64,000 bases of DNA. Origin: Trichobilharzia szidati. Taxonomy: Eukaryota; Platyhelminthes; Trematoda; Strigeidida; Schistosomatidae. Shown here piece by piece: positions 12,592-23,275 of the stretch. The position numbers were made by a program, and so were the translations under genes. The stretch covers positions 24,188,977 through 24,252,976 of the forward strand of contig OX235271.1 in assembly GCA_944472155.2 (NCBI GenBank). The letters run 5' to 3'. Below the pieces are notes generated by a model, which saw only the letters and a list, made by a program, of their open reading frames with translations, had not been told where the DNA came from and searched no databases. Position 1 is the stretch's first letter; every line of letters begins with the position of its first letter.

Positions 12592-12808
12592 TTTAATTGG
12601 TGGATGGTGACTAGCAGTGGAATCCAGGATGCGCATTTCGTCCTATTTGGGACTCGTCAGCTGGATTCCACTGCTAGTCACCATCCACCAATTAAATACT
12701 AATTAAATGCCCAGACATCGTCGAAGCATCTGCTCAAGAAGCCGACATGTCAACCTGGGACCGAGCACTTCGGTCCAATCAATCGACGGGAAAAATCTAA
12801 AATTCAAT
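12592..12808 (+). mobile_element. Hammerhead-bearing SINE (Sm-alpha-like), foldback form
   Basis: This 217-bp insertion has a perfect 14-bp target-site duplication. The plus-strand part from 12661 begins 'CTGGATTCCACTGC', the 3' half of hammerhead stem I, and continues through 'ACTTCGGTCCAATCAATCGA' to an A-rich end. Upstream (12595-12660) is an inverted copy with a complete minus-strand hammerhead. The element is therefore a head-to-head foldback with a 33-bp perfect stem. Similarity to the schistosome Sm-alpha SINE rests on the ribozyme and its flanks. Confidence 0.85.
12595..12693 (-). ncRNA. Hammerhead ribozyme (type I, complete core)
   Basis: Read on the minus strand, the core is CTGACGA (12660-12654), stem II GTCC/GGAC around CAAATA, then GAAA (12639-12636), a very short stem III (ATGCGCAT) and the cleavage triplet ATC ending at 12628. 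Stem I is a perfect 33-bp pairing of 12661-12693 with 12595-12627. ATC satisfies the NUH rule. The usual mismatched, tertiary-contact-bearing stem I of schistosome hammerheads is replaced by a perfect duplex, so activity may be reduced even though the catalytic core is complete. Confidence 0.85.
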
Positions 12809-13195
12809 TACACCGGTTTCTAACTAAGAAAATGAAAGAAGGAATATGAGAGTCTCTTTATGGGAGATCGTGGAAACCCTTCTCTGAAGACATGTTTTAT
12901 AAAGAGTTTGACGACCTGGAAAAGTGACTGTCTGAAAACGGACATTCAGATGAATACATAAGACAATGCGGAAGAAACTGTGGAAATAAAAAGAACGTTG
13001 TCACAGTCACGAAGAAGTCTGTGTTTGCCAAGATAGCCTTTTAAGGAGGTTATATATCACATGAGACAAAAATGGGGGACTAAGAGTTGTGCTTACTATA
13101 GCTTTTCCGTCAGCTAATCTTTTTCCTTCTTACACCATTACCTATGATATTTATCATTCGAAAGTCTGACAAATATCTGTAAAAGTGAGTTCGCG

Positions 13196-16100
13196 TTGTG
13201 TTAATAATAATAATAATTTGCTTTATTCCAGAAACTGTACAGTGGTACAGTGTGGAATTTTCAGCACATATCTACAATATTTGCATCTAATTTTACCGAC
13301 GTTTAAAATAAGTATTAAACAAAAAAAAAAAAAAAAGTAAATCTGAAGACACCAACAGCAAAAAAAAAAAAACCAAAAAAAAGAAAAAACAGGATAAACA
13401 CAAAATAATTATGAATGCGAAAAAGTACCAAAGTCTGCCAAGGTCTAATGCAGTGTTTGTGGTGGTAGTGTGAGTAATCCTGAATAATACAAAATTTTTT
13501 TGAGGTGGTGACTATGGCATTCACAAACAATGATTGTCAGTTTAATATTGCCGAAAAGTATAGAAAATAAGAAAAGCAACCACAAAACTAATAATTACAT
13601 GATGGTTAATGACACGACAATTTTGTAATACTCATAGTGCTAATATAGTCGGAACCAGTAGATACACAAAAGAAGGAATATAGTAAAGTACAAAAAAGGA
13701 AGCCAACGTTAATAACTTAGGTAGCTAAGTATGTTTAAGGAGTTCACTATAGAATACAAAATAAGAGAGAAATAAAAGAGCCTGAAATTATGTTATTAAC
13801 AACAAAGAAAGTCATAGGTTTCGCGCTTAACATTGTCTCTGTCACTTAGAACACGGACCAAGTATGGTATCGTTGAGTTCCTGTATTTGGTTGTACGAGC
13901 ATAGATTCTTTTATACTGATTTCTGGTTTTACTTGATGAGATACAAGGAGAGAGTTGGGAATAGAGGGGGTGTTGGGGGTCTGAGAGTATGGTTTTGGGC
14001 CATTTTTCACATGTATTCAGATGCCTATCAACTAAAGTAGTCACGAGCTGACTGAGATTAACACCACTAGTCCTACTAACTACTGTCAACATCCTTCTCA
14101 GGATGGAATAGTCCTTTTTCAGTAGACCAGGAAAGACTAACGGGGAGCAGTAAAGTAGAATAGGTAGGATACAAGAGTTGACAAATTGTGAAAGTAGAGG
14201 TTTGGTGATTCCGGATTGTCTAAGTTTCTTAATGTAGTAGGTAAGACAGAACACTTTCCTAGAAATCATTAGGATATGAGATGTCCAAGTAAGGTCAGAA
14301 GATAGAACTAGACCGAGGTATTTAGCATTAGACTTAGTTTCAATTTTAGTCCCCTCAATGCAACAGTCTTCATGAGAACTTACTAGTGTTTGTAGATCTC
14401 GTTTATGCCTAAGGGAGAAGTCAATAGTTTGGCATTTTGAGGGATTCAGCATGAGACCATTTAGTTTAAACCACTTACTGATGTCCGACAGGAAGCTATT
14501 TAATTTGAGACAATATGACTGAGACTTAATGGAAAACGATACAGACAGGTCATCTGCATATTTGACGAAGTTGACTTCATCTGAGAGAGGTAAATCATGT
14601 AAGAAGAAGGAAAAGAGAAACGGAGAAAGAACAGCACCCTGAGGAACTCCAGCTTCAGTAAGCAATGGAGAGGAAGATGCACCTTTATATACCGTGTACT
14701 GCATCCTATTAGAGAAGTAAGAGTGCAGCCAGTTGATAACCCAGGGCTCAGTTTGTGCTAGGCTAAGCTTGTTTAACAATAGGCCTCTAGGTACAGAGTC
14801 GAAAGCAGATGTATAGTCAAGGAACGTACAACGGACAAACTTGGCCCCTTTGTCTAAGGAGGATACAATGTTGTGATGAAACACAGCAGCAGCGTCCAAA
14901 GTACTTTTACCCTGTTTGTAAGCAAACTGCTTTGGATCGTTTGAGAAGCTTAGAGAGGGAACAAGTTTTAGTAACAATAGTTTCTCCATTAGTTTCAAAA
15001 AAGGAGAGGTTATAGCGATAGGTCTGAACTTAGCATTATTACCAGAGCCAGACTTAGGTACAGGGATGATTTTAATATCTTTCCACAGAGAAGGTACAAC
15101 ATTATTAGAAAAAGAAGTATTAAAAATGTTTGTAAGTGGGTTGCTTAAAATATCAGCACATTTCCTAAGGACAATGGCAGGTATACCATCAGGACCTAGA
15201 CTCTGGGAAGGTTTAAGAGATTTTAAACATTTAAGAACATCAGAAGTTTTAAAACTATGAAAGTCACTGGTCATGTTATTTGTTACATTGAAGCTAGAAG
15301 GTACATTGGGAAGGCGGATAAAAGATCTATTAAGAGTATTTACATCAATAGAGGGAGAACAAGAACTATGCTTACCACAACCTGTAATTTCTTTGAAAAG
15401 CTTCCACATGTTCCCAGGAGTTTTACATGACAAAATTCTTTGATTATAAATATTGTTTAACCTCTTGATTTCGGATTTGATTTGGATGTTTATTCTCCTA
15501 AGACCAGCTTTATCCTTAGCCTTGTACAGTCTCTCTTTTTCTCTTCGAAGCTTTTTGAGATGAGGAGAAGAGAAACGATCTATTCTTTTGAAAAGTATCT
15601 GTTTAGGGCAGCATACATCAAGGCAGAATTTAAGATAGTCAGTCAGATTGGAAATAGTATCATCCAGAGTGTGTTCAGTGAAAAGTTCCCAGTTTGTGTC
15701 ATTTAGCATACATCTTAGTTTGAGCACGTTTTCTTGTGAGTAACATCTTTGTTGTGTTTTCCTGGAGAGATTCGAGAGGATATTAGAGTGATATCTGCTA
15801 TATATCTTGGGTAATATCCGAATAATACAATGATCAGAGTTCATTATAGGAGCACGTCTGCGTGCTTCATATATTTCCGCATCATTAGTAAATACTAGAT
15901 CCAGAGTTTTATCAAGTCGAGTTGGAAATTTGACAATGTTGACATGACCTAATGATTCAAGAAAAGAACAGTCACAGGTATTGAAATCTCCAGTGACAAC
16001 TGATAAAGAGTTTTCAAGATGTGTAACCGCGAATGCTGTGAATTCATCGGCAAAATGAGATAGATCCGAGGCGGAACATCCAGGAGTAACATAAATGTTT

Positions 16101-16460
16101 GAGATGAAGACGTATTTAAACTTGGATAGGTGTTTCGGACGACATTTGACTGTAATATAATCAATAAAGTCACTAGAGAAAGAAAAACATACATTATTTG
16201 AAGTTGACCACTGAGAATGAATGAAGGTTGCGACTCCACCACCTCTTTTCTTTCTAGAGCATATTCGATCTTGTCTAAACAATGTGAAACCATTTAGAGA
16301 AACCAGGTTGTCGTCATAAAGATCATGGAGCCATGTTTCTTGTAATGTGACTATCGCAGTATTGTGATAAGTATCAGATGATAAGAGAGACTGGAGATGC
16401 ATAATTTTGTTGGGAAGTGAACGGCAGTTTGAACTGACAATAACAGGAATAGTTGTGTAC
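13196..16460 (-). mobile_element. CR1-like LINE copy 1, nearly intact ORF2
   Basis: The element runs on the minus strand from a 5'-truncated start near 16460 to a 3' end at 13201-13215 that finishes in an ATT repeat after 'TGGAATAAAGCAAATT'. The 3' UTR (13201-13795) shares 'GTGCTGAAAATTCCACACTG' with three other copies here. It lies in the spacer of the large palindrome. No target-site duplication could be defined. Confidence 0.85.
13796..16402 (-). CDS. CR1-like ORF2: apurinic-type endonuclease and reverse transcriptase
   Basis: The 868-residue frame is uninterrupted. Residues 1-210 form an APE-type endonuclease ('TLQETWLHD', 'VVTGDFN', 'MNSDHCIIR'). Residues about 400-700 form the RT, with 'FRPIAITSPFLK', 'FLDYTSAFDSVP', 'EAGVPQGAVLSPFLF' and the catalytic 'FVKYADD'. 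A C-terminal RT-thumb region follows. The product would nick target DNA and prime reverse transcription there. The frame can be read upstream of the ATG through 'SSNCRSLPNK', which carries the first endonuclease motif, before a stop near 16455, so this ATG is probably not the original start. It is the best-preserved LINE frame in the window and could be recent. Confidence 0.85.
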   Translation of the reverse strand: MHLQSLLSSDTYHNTAIVTLQETWLHDLYDDNLVSLNGFTLFRQDRICSRKKRGGGVATFIHSQWSTSNNVCFSFSSDFIDYITVKCRPKHLSKFKYVFISNIYVTPGCSASDLSHFADEFTAFAVTHLENSLSVVTGDFNTCDCSFLESLGHVNIVKFPTRLDKTLDLVFTNDAEIYEARRRAPIMNSDHCIIRILPKIYSRYHSNILSNLSRKTQQRCYSQENVLKLRCMLNDTNWELFTEHTLDDTISNLTDYLKFCLDVCCPKQILFKRIDRFSSPHLKKLRREKERLYKAKDKAGLRRINIQIKSEIKRLNNIYNQRILSCKTPGNMWKLFKEITGCGKHSSCSPSIDVNTLNRSFIRLPNVPSSFNVTNNMTSDFHSFKTSDVLKCLKSLKPSQSLGPDGIPAIVLRKCADILSNPLTNIFNTSFSNNVVPSLWKDIKIIPVPKSGSGNNAKFRPIAITSPFLKLMEKLLLLKLVPSLSFSNDPKQFAYKQGKSTLDAAAVFHHNIVSSLDKGAKFVRCTFLDYTSAFDSVPRGLLLNKLSLAQTEPWVINWLHSYFSNRMQYTVYKGASSSPLLTEAGVPQGAVLSPFLFSFFLHDLPLSDEVNFVKYADDLSVSFSIKSQSYCLKLNSFLSDISKWFKLNGLMLNPSKCQTIDFSLRHKRDLQTLVSSHEDCCIEGTKIETKSNAKYLGLVLSSDLTWTSHILMISRKVFCLTYYIKKLRQSGITKPLLSQFVNSCILPILLYCSPLVFPGLLKKDYSILRRMLTVVSRTSGVNLSQLVTTLVDRHLNTCEKWPKTILSDPQHPLYSQLSPCISSSKTRNQYKRIYARTTKYRNSTIPYLVRVLSDRDNVKRETYDFLCC

Positions 16461-16890
16461 TAGTGTATGTACTAAAGGAGATATGCCGAAAATAATCGAA
16501 GACTGCCATCCACTTATTTCTTCGAGCATGTTCTAAAAGGCCTGAGACTCAAAAGTCTCCTGTTTATTACTGGGGCCACTACCACACGTTGAAATGGAGT
16601 AAAACAGAGAGTGGATGTTCCGCCCGCATTTATAATTTCAAACAAGTAAAGAAAACCAAATTTACATTGGCTAACTGAATTAAATCCTATCAAGCTACTG
16701 AAAACCAAACTATGGACACAGAGAAAACTATAACCAGTCTCACTTTGCCAACGTGATGCTTATTCCACTGTTTCCTGTTACAATTATTATTAATGTTACC
16801 GTTATTATTATTGATCAACCAAGTGCTCTTAACTCGCGAAACTGATTTCCGAACAATTCTAAGCTCTTCAGTGCAACCTAAGACTCGAAA
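16461..16890. other. Spacer between the CR1 copy and the right palindrome arm
   Basis: There may be weak similarity to the sequence upstream of ORF2 in another CR1 copy ('GGATGGCA' near 16500). Otherwise no gene or repeat is recognised. Confidence 0.3.
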
Positions 16891-19800
16891 GCCGATTATT
16901 CACATTTCCAATGTACTACGATTTGAATCGTCGGCGTATAATGAAAAACAACAACAACAGCAACAGCAGCAACAACAACAAAAAACAACAACGACAACTA
17001 GAACAAGAAGACAAAGTCAAATACATCGAATTCGTTTGCTTTTATTCATAGTACAGTGTGCATGTTTACCGAATGAACAATTACATCGCGTAAATTCCAT
17101 AGGAAACAACAAGTGTAAGAGAATTCAATCAGTGTTCAATTGCAATAGAAATTGGTGAGTAAGAGAAAATGCAGTTTAGCGATAAAGATGCCTAGGTTAT
17201 TCTGTCGTTTTAAACAAAGAAAATATTGTTCTGCTTGATATGATAGATTTGAAAGTGAGTAATTGAATGGAACCTTGAAAATTGAGTGATTCAACCCATG
17301 TACATATAGTAGAAACAAGTAAATATTGATCACTATGAATTGAAGTCCAAGTGAGTAGTGTTTTGGATACCTAAATTGTGTGTGTGTGTGTGTGTGGAAG
17401 TGAGTATGTATATGATTGTAAATGAGAGTTATTCTATTTTCACTGTCCTTTTCTCTTATTGGGACGATCAAGTGTAGTGTTTTTCAAGTACTTTGATGCC
17501 ATGGCATGTTGCCCTACCAAGACGTTTTGCCATTTCCCAGAAACTCCTTTTCTGTGGTTCAAGTAATAAAGAACATATAGCGGACAGTGTTTGCACAATC
17601 TCTTTGATATATCTCTTACCAGGCATCTGCTCTCCTCCTGGATGGCGACTGGTTTCATTGACATTGATCGTATCTGAAATTCAATAAGGTCATACATCAT
17701 GAAAGTGGTGACTGAATCTTTCGTGGAGTGGAAATAAAAAAGAATGTCTGAGTATCAGTCCAGAATCAGTTGTCATCAGGGTAAAATGACATTATTAGTG
17801 GAGGAGTAATATTCCTCAAACGACAGTTAAGACAACTGGAAGTGATATTATTGCTAAAATGAATACAATTGTGCATGTTGTCGAGCGTCATCGAAGAGAA
17901 CGTCGCCAAAAATCTATCAGACGTCAATGTGACCGATAATTATTATCCGATTGAGGAGTGTTAGCATGACTATCTGTGAAGAAAGTCAGAATTCTGCAAA
18001 AGTGTACACGGAATGCGTCACTCGTCCACCTATCACAATCACTAGGACAACAGCAAATATGAATATAATAATAATAATAGCCATAATAGTAATACTGATA
18101 ATACTACTACTAATAATATGAATGATAGTGATTATTCCGTTTGTATTCGCTAATAATGCTAATATTTCAAATAGAGTTGTTTTGGAAATCTCTCGATGTA
18201 TTTCAAGTAATGGTGACTGTGATTCTATACACATATCAACCCCTCTGTAGATGCTGTGAATCTTCATGTGTACCGAGATCCCACACTGGTGTAAATCACC
18301 TGACCTTTTATTGTCATGTTTATTGAGGCCTTCATTGATAAACAAGTTTGTGTGAATTTCACTGATGATATGAGAAGGCGAGGTGTGACGAACCGAATTC
18401 ATGGGGTGTAGGATTTCAACGAAGGAGTGGAACATTGTTTCTCTCGGTGATTCTAGTGTGTGTCTGTGTGTAGATTGATGAAGTGTGTGAAAGTGGGAGG
18501 AAGGTGGTGTCTAGTGAGTGTAAAACGGTCAGTCTCAGTCTCATTCGACTCTTCAACTGGTGTCATTTCCTGAATGTATCCACCTCGAAATTCATTGATA
18601 ATAAAGGAATATTGACTCACTCTCGAATGTATCATTTTCCTTGTCAATCGGCTTCAACAACACAACTGACATGAAACAGGCCATCAGTAGGCTGATTGTT
18701 GTCCAGTGGATTAGTGTGAAGTGCATCTGGAAGTGAGGTGAATATTCTGGCTGCCTGGTCAACACAGAATTGTTGATAAAACCTACCGATTTCGGATCTC
18801 CGAATGTAACAGTTCAAACTACTTCTCCGACTTTCTGATGATGTGTGATAAAATTTCTCACATTTTTATAGTGAATCAGGATTTCTCAGGCTGATAACAA
18901 ATCTCAGGCTTAACACCACTTTCGTGTGTGAACTCCTGTCCAGGTCAAGCACTTCAACTGATCGACTGACTCAGTGAGTCGAAGATCTCACAAATATTCT
19001 ATAGAGCGAAAGTGAGTTAGTTAATATTCATTCATTTGTTGTTCATGTGTGAGTGGTTGAGGACAAAATATTCTGTGTTTTTATGTATGAGTGAAGTGGT
19101 TTCGTCTATCGATCACAGTGAACTCACACACTCCTTGTCCTCAGAAATGTCCACCCCCAGAATACAACATTGATCCATCATGCGTTCACATCGTCCATGT
19201 TGTTCACTTATATCGGTTTCCTGAACACATTTCAATGTGCTTTTGAATTTTGTTGGCGAAGATGTGGCCGATTCGGAAATATGTGCATATGTATATGAAG
19301 GTTATATCTTGTCCGCAGTTATACGAGCGCATTGTGGTGAGAATGTGTCTGTGAGTGACTGAGTTTGTGTGTGTGTGTGTGAGACTGTCTGACATTTTGT
19401 CATGCTTTAAGGGTTTCGAATAGATGACTGTGTGGTCTGGAACAGTATAACTGTACAAACTGAATCGCCAGAACTAAGTTTTGTATACAGCGATTCATTT
19501 TATAATGTGCACCACTTTGAGGTGCAATTAAAATCATGGCGTGCTCCTCGTCGCTTTGTCTTCTCACTGATCCATACTGACTACCTATTTCACTACTAAC
19601 AGAGTCGCATCCTTTGGAAGTTACAGGAGCCTCTCGCCGTTGTCTGAAGGCTATTCAACAACCGATAAATAGCTTCTACCAGTGGACACGATCTCAATGG
19701 GGAAGGCTTCTGTGGACTATATTACCAGCCTGTAGCCGTAACTGTATTGTCAACTAACCACTATTTATTCTAACTCCTTATCTGTTTTTCGATAATACAT

Positions 19801-20528
19801 TGACTCCATATTCCTACACTAACTCGAAATTTTATTCTCATATTTCGAAACGTAATCTCGTTTACTGATAAGTTTTCTACAAGTGCACTTCTATTTGCAG
19901 TAGTCATGTTTGTCAGGATAGAATGGCTTGAAGTCCCTCATTTTGCGTGAATGGGGAGGACGAATGCAGGAGATGTTGTCTCATAAGTCATACTTGTGAT
20001 GATACAACATTCTGTTCATTTCATTTATATCTGTTCTATTTGATTCTTATTCTCTGAGCTGGACGGTTTGACTCATCTGCTTTCATCGTCTTTCTAGGCT
20101 GTATCTTCAACGCAATCTCTGACATGAAGTGAGCTCACTTTGATTCTCCACAGATGATACAATGGTATCTCCTGATATAGTTTGTCGTGATTGGTTGTTA
20201 ATCTGCATCAGTATCGGTAATTTCCACAGACTCGGAATATGACGTTTTTGTCATGTGGTTGGTTGTCAATCAGTTGATAAATCTGGTCTGTATTAGTGTG
20301 TCTTCTACGTGTCGGAATGGGAATTCTCTTAATAATTTGTCTGTTTATCTATGATTCGACGAGTAGGAATATTGTGGGAATCAGCTGACACATTTAGTGC
20401 ATGTTCTGCAAAGTATTTCTGCATTTTATTCCTCGAATTGGTGTCCATATTAGTTGACATGCGTTGATATGAAAGAATGCATGTCGTGTCTTTCAACAAC
20501 TGCTAGTTTGTGTTGTTGGATTTGGTGT
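16891..20528 (-). repeat. Right arm of the 3.6-kb inverted repeat
   Basis: Reverse-complement partner of 7668-11281. It runs from 'GATTATTCACATTTCCAATG' through a CAA/CAG microsatellite near 16950, a TG tract near 17385, and out to 'GTTGTTGGATTTGGTGT' near 20528. The arms are nearly the same length (about 3614 and 3638 bp) and are separated by 5.6 kb. Similarity stops sharply at both outer ends. I cannot assign the repeat to a named family. Confidence 0.9.
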
Positions 20529-21364
20529 ATGGTAATCCCTATTTACATTTTGGCTCTACTTATTATTCGTTTTGTTTACTCGGTTTGTGTACTCTTCCCT
20601 TATTACTATGTCGATTTTAACTGCTATTATTCTCACAGTGAATTGTCCCCAGTATTTATTTCACTCTTCCCACTTGTCATTCCAACTGAATTCTGTTTGT
20701 CGAATCGTATGACCTATTCTCCTCCTTACAAAAATACTGTGGTGACGATGAGGTGAAGCCTCATTACAAATTTGTCAAGTATATATGCTCTTGTCTTCTG
20801 TTTATCCATAATTCCCTTGTCATAAGTGGCCTGCCTAAATCACTGGGCTATCGGAAATTACTTTCCACCAAAAGGCTTAATTTCAGCGGTATTCATCACT
20901 GTTTTAATCGTCCAGTTATATCAAATGACCTAGACATGCGTTAAACACCGCATAATTAACAATTGCCATAGTTACTGTCATCAGCAAATAAGTAGAATAC
21001 ATTTTGGCATCTTTTTTCCACCTCCTCCTATACAAATAACTAGACATTTACTCATGCTCATAATAAATGTGGAAAGTATAACTCTTCAATAAATTAGAAT
21101 AACACTTTGAATAGAATTTAACCGTATAACAACCAACTGTTACGCTTATATGTGAATGATTCAGTTAAACAAACGAACAAACTGTGTTCAGTTCACACGC
21201 TTAATTAAATACCAATTTTGTATTTAACGCCTTTAGGCAATTTGAAATAAAATAAGGCTTAAAATAAGGCTTTCTATACATAAATTAATGGTAAGATAAG
21301 ACTATTAATAATCGATACAATTTTCATCAATTTTTTTTGGAAGTTTGACCATGCATTGATGTCG
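20529..21364. other. Unassigned interval
   Basis: Short frames at 20454-20756 and 20753-20944 straddle or follow the palindrome boundary and show no recognisable domain. No repeat shared with the rest of the window was found. Confidence 0.35.
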
Positions 21365-21545
21365 ATTAGAGAACCATTGAAAACAAGTCATAAAGAGTAC
21401 TGGATAGTCAGATTTTTCATCAGCCTAGTTTTGAACTAATCAGTAGTACGCACCAACAGATTGAGGTTCAAACCCAGAACCTTCCAATTACATATCAAGC
21501 TTGTAGACCATTCAGTCAGTGGGATTCGACTCAATAACCAGTCCA
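21365..21545 (-). mobile_element. tRNA-headed SINE (family 2), minus copy
   Basis: Reverse complement of the family 2 SINE at 24140-24305. It has a degraded box B ('GGGTTTGAACC'), a tRNA-like head toward 21540, and the tail region 'CAGCCTAGTTTTGAAC' and 'GAGAACCATTGAAAA' toward 21370. The termini are eroded. Confidence 0.6.
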
Positions 21546-21639
21546 TGAATTCGACCTGCTACTGATTCATGATTTTAGCGTGACATGCACCAGTGAATGT
21601 TGTCAGTGACGAGTATTTGTTCTCACTCCCAACAGGATG

Positions 21640-22730
21640 AACTCCACTGGTCACGAATTCTCACCACAAAAACATGTGATGTTAATAGTGAGATATTATC
21701 ACAATGTCCTAGAAGGGCCTTCCCATGATCTTTCAAAGCACCTAAATAATGCCGTATCCTCACTAGATAACATACATTTAGTTCAAGAAATGACGACGCA
21801 CTGACCTGTTTCGCCTCTTCCATGTACGTTTACCAGTTCAACTGCTCGTGTGGAGCTAGTTACATTGAGCGTATTATCAGGCAGGTTAATCGTCAACTTT
21901 ATGAACACCTCCCATCTTGTTTTCGCAAAGGTCCGAATAAAGAGGCTATACGCAGCTCAATACAATACTACTAGTTCATCTCTCCATACTGACTGCACAT
22001 CAAGTCGACACTATCAACCACTCATATTGTCTACGAGTACGTCTTTCACAGACATACATAAATACTCACATTCATATAGCTGAGGCAATCGCAATTCATC
22101 TGAACCAACCAAATCTGTGTGATCGAAAGAAATGTGTACAACCACTTTCATTGCCATGGCGAACCATATAATATGTATCAAGTTTTAAAAACGATTTCTC
22201 TTCTTCCTTCATAACTATCTTTTAACTTTGTTATTCTCAACATTCTAGCTAAATCTATTAACTTACTTGTATCCTTCGTAGTCCTACTCAGTCATCCCAT
22301 CTAGCTTAGTCATCATTATTTTACATATTTCTTGATCGTCTCACTCGTGTAACTTGTTGCTAACGCCTACCAATTCACTTATCTTGAATTCCGTAATTAG
22401 AAATGCTCTCCCCTCACACAAAACTTCTAAATCTTCTTACTAACATCTACGAGTTCATCGTTTTGATGACTTCTAACCTCTTTATTTCAAACACCTTTAC
22501 ACCCAGACCAAAACCTGGTGAACTGAAATAAACACTTAGCTGGTGAAATTTCATTCTTTACCCAGCACAGTTATTGTAACGTGTGTTTCTGAATAGCTAT
22601 TATCTACACTGAGTCTACAAGATTCCATGATTTTTGTTTGAATTCATCAACTTCTGATAGCTGAAGTTTTAAGAGACGACTACGAATTTTACTAAACCAT
22701 TACACTTTGGAATGGTCCGCCTCACCAAAT
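21640..22730 (+). mobile_element. Penelope-like element, family B, 3' part
   Basis: Decayed frames read 'SQCLRRAFPWSFKAPK', 'CFASSMYVYQFNCSCGASYIE', 'LYEHLPSCFRKGPNKEAIRS': the end of the RT linker and a GIY-YIG endonuclease with CSCGASYI. About 1.1 kb, including the 3' non-coding part to about 22730, is matched in reverse complement by 53085-54150, where more of the RT survives. Both copies share the stop after the KAPK residues, so it was probably already present in their source. Confidence 0.8.
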
Positions 22731-23085
22731 ATTATTATCCTCGTAATAAGATGGCAGCGTCCTGAGTACGCATATATATGGATTTCCTCCACACCTGCTT
22801 ATGATAAAAATAATGAACAAAAGAGGTAGGAAATCGATTCAAGGGATACCATCTTAATTAGGCCTTAGGCAAAAGATAAAATTTAAAGCACAAAAAAGAC
22901 AAAAACACCAGGAAATATTAAACTAGAATAAAGACAAAATACGTCAAACCATTAGACAGTTTCATGCATATCAAATGAGAAACAACATCTTACACATCGT
23001 CCATAGACTTCGAACGACACACTGACAATTAGACGAAACACGTCACCTGCTATCTCATTAACAATCTGTAAGATGAGAAGTTACT

Positions 23086-23165
23086 TGGTGGATGGTGACT
23101 AGCAGTGGAATCAAGGATAAGGCGCATTTCGTCTTATTTGGGACTCGTCAGTTGGATGTACCTGC
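23086..23165 (-). ncRNA. Hammerhead ribozyme, stem I eroded
   Basis: The minus strand has CTGACGA (23151-23145), a stem II GTCC..AGAC around CAAATA, GAAA (23130-23127), a short stem III and a TATC cleavage region ending at 23116. The core is complete, but the base of stem I (TCCAA against CTTGA) contains mismatches where CCAG/CTGG is expected, so cleavage is doubtful. Confidence 0.7.
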
Positions 23166-23195
23166 ATTCCGCAGTGAGTGATGCTGTTCTCACCA

Positions 23196-23275
23196 AGGTA
23201 GGTACATCCAGATAACCAGTCCCAAATACGACGAAACGCGTGGTGTCCTGGATTCCACTGCTATTCACCATCCAC
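23196..23275 (+). ncRNA. Hammerhead ribozyme remnant, inactive core
   Basis: The plus strand keeps GTACATCCAG, GTCCCAAATA..GACGAAACGCG, and GTC at 23245-23247 followed by CTGGATTCCACTGC. The invariant CTGACGA has become ATAACCA (23212-23218). With that core gone the copy should not cleave. Confidence 0.75.

Larger units (their letters stand above)
12195..13045 (+). mobile_element. Penelope-like element remnant, interrupted by a SINE
   Basis: The left part (12200-12559) reads 'RQNDGVAIKSSLGPFHHDIF', 'VNDTVLICKDVNHTCKL' and 'SFATEYEHNGWFHFFDLSL', a degenerate PLE RT. The right part (about 12823-13045) resumes with 'DLEK', a stop, then 'LSENGHSDEYIRQCG' and 'NKKNVVTVTKKSVFAKIAF', the region between RT and endonuclease. 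Between them lies a 217-bp hammerhead SINE flanked by the duplication TACACCGGTTTCTA (12578-12591 and 12809-12822). No endonuclease remains. Confidence 0.75.

Noticed and set aside
14500..15706. Small frames on both strands inside the CR1 ORF2
   Set aside because: They overlap the intact 868-codon frame and carry no motifs of their own.
16793..17158. Gln-rich protein at 16793-17158
   Set aside because: The Gln run is a CAA/CAG microsatellite within the palindrome arm, read in another frame as Asn-rich in the opposite arm (11119-11460).
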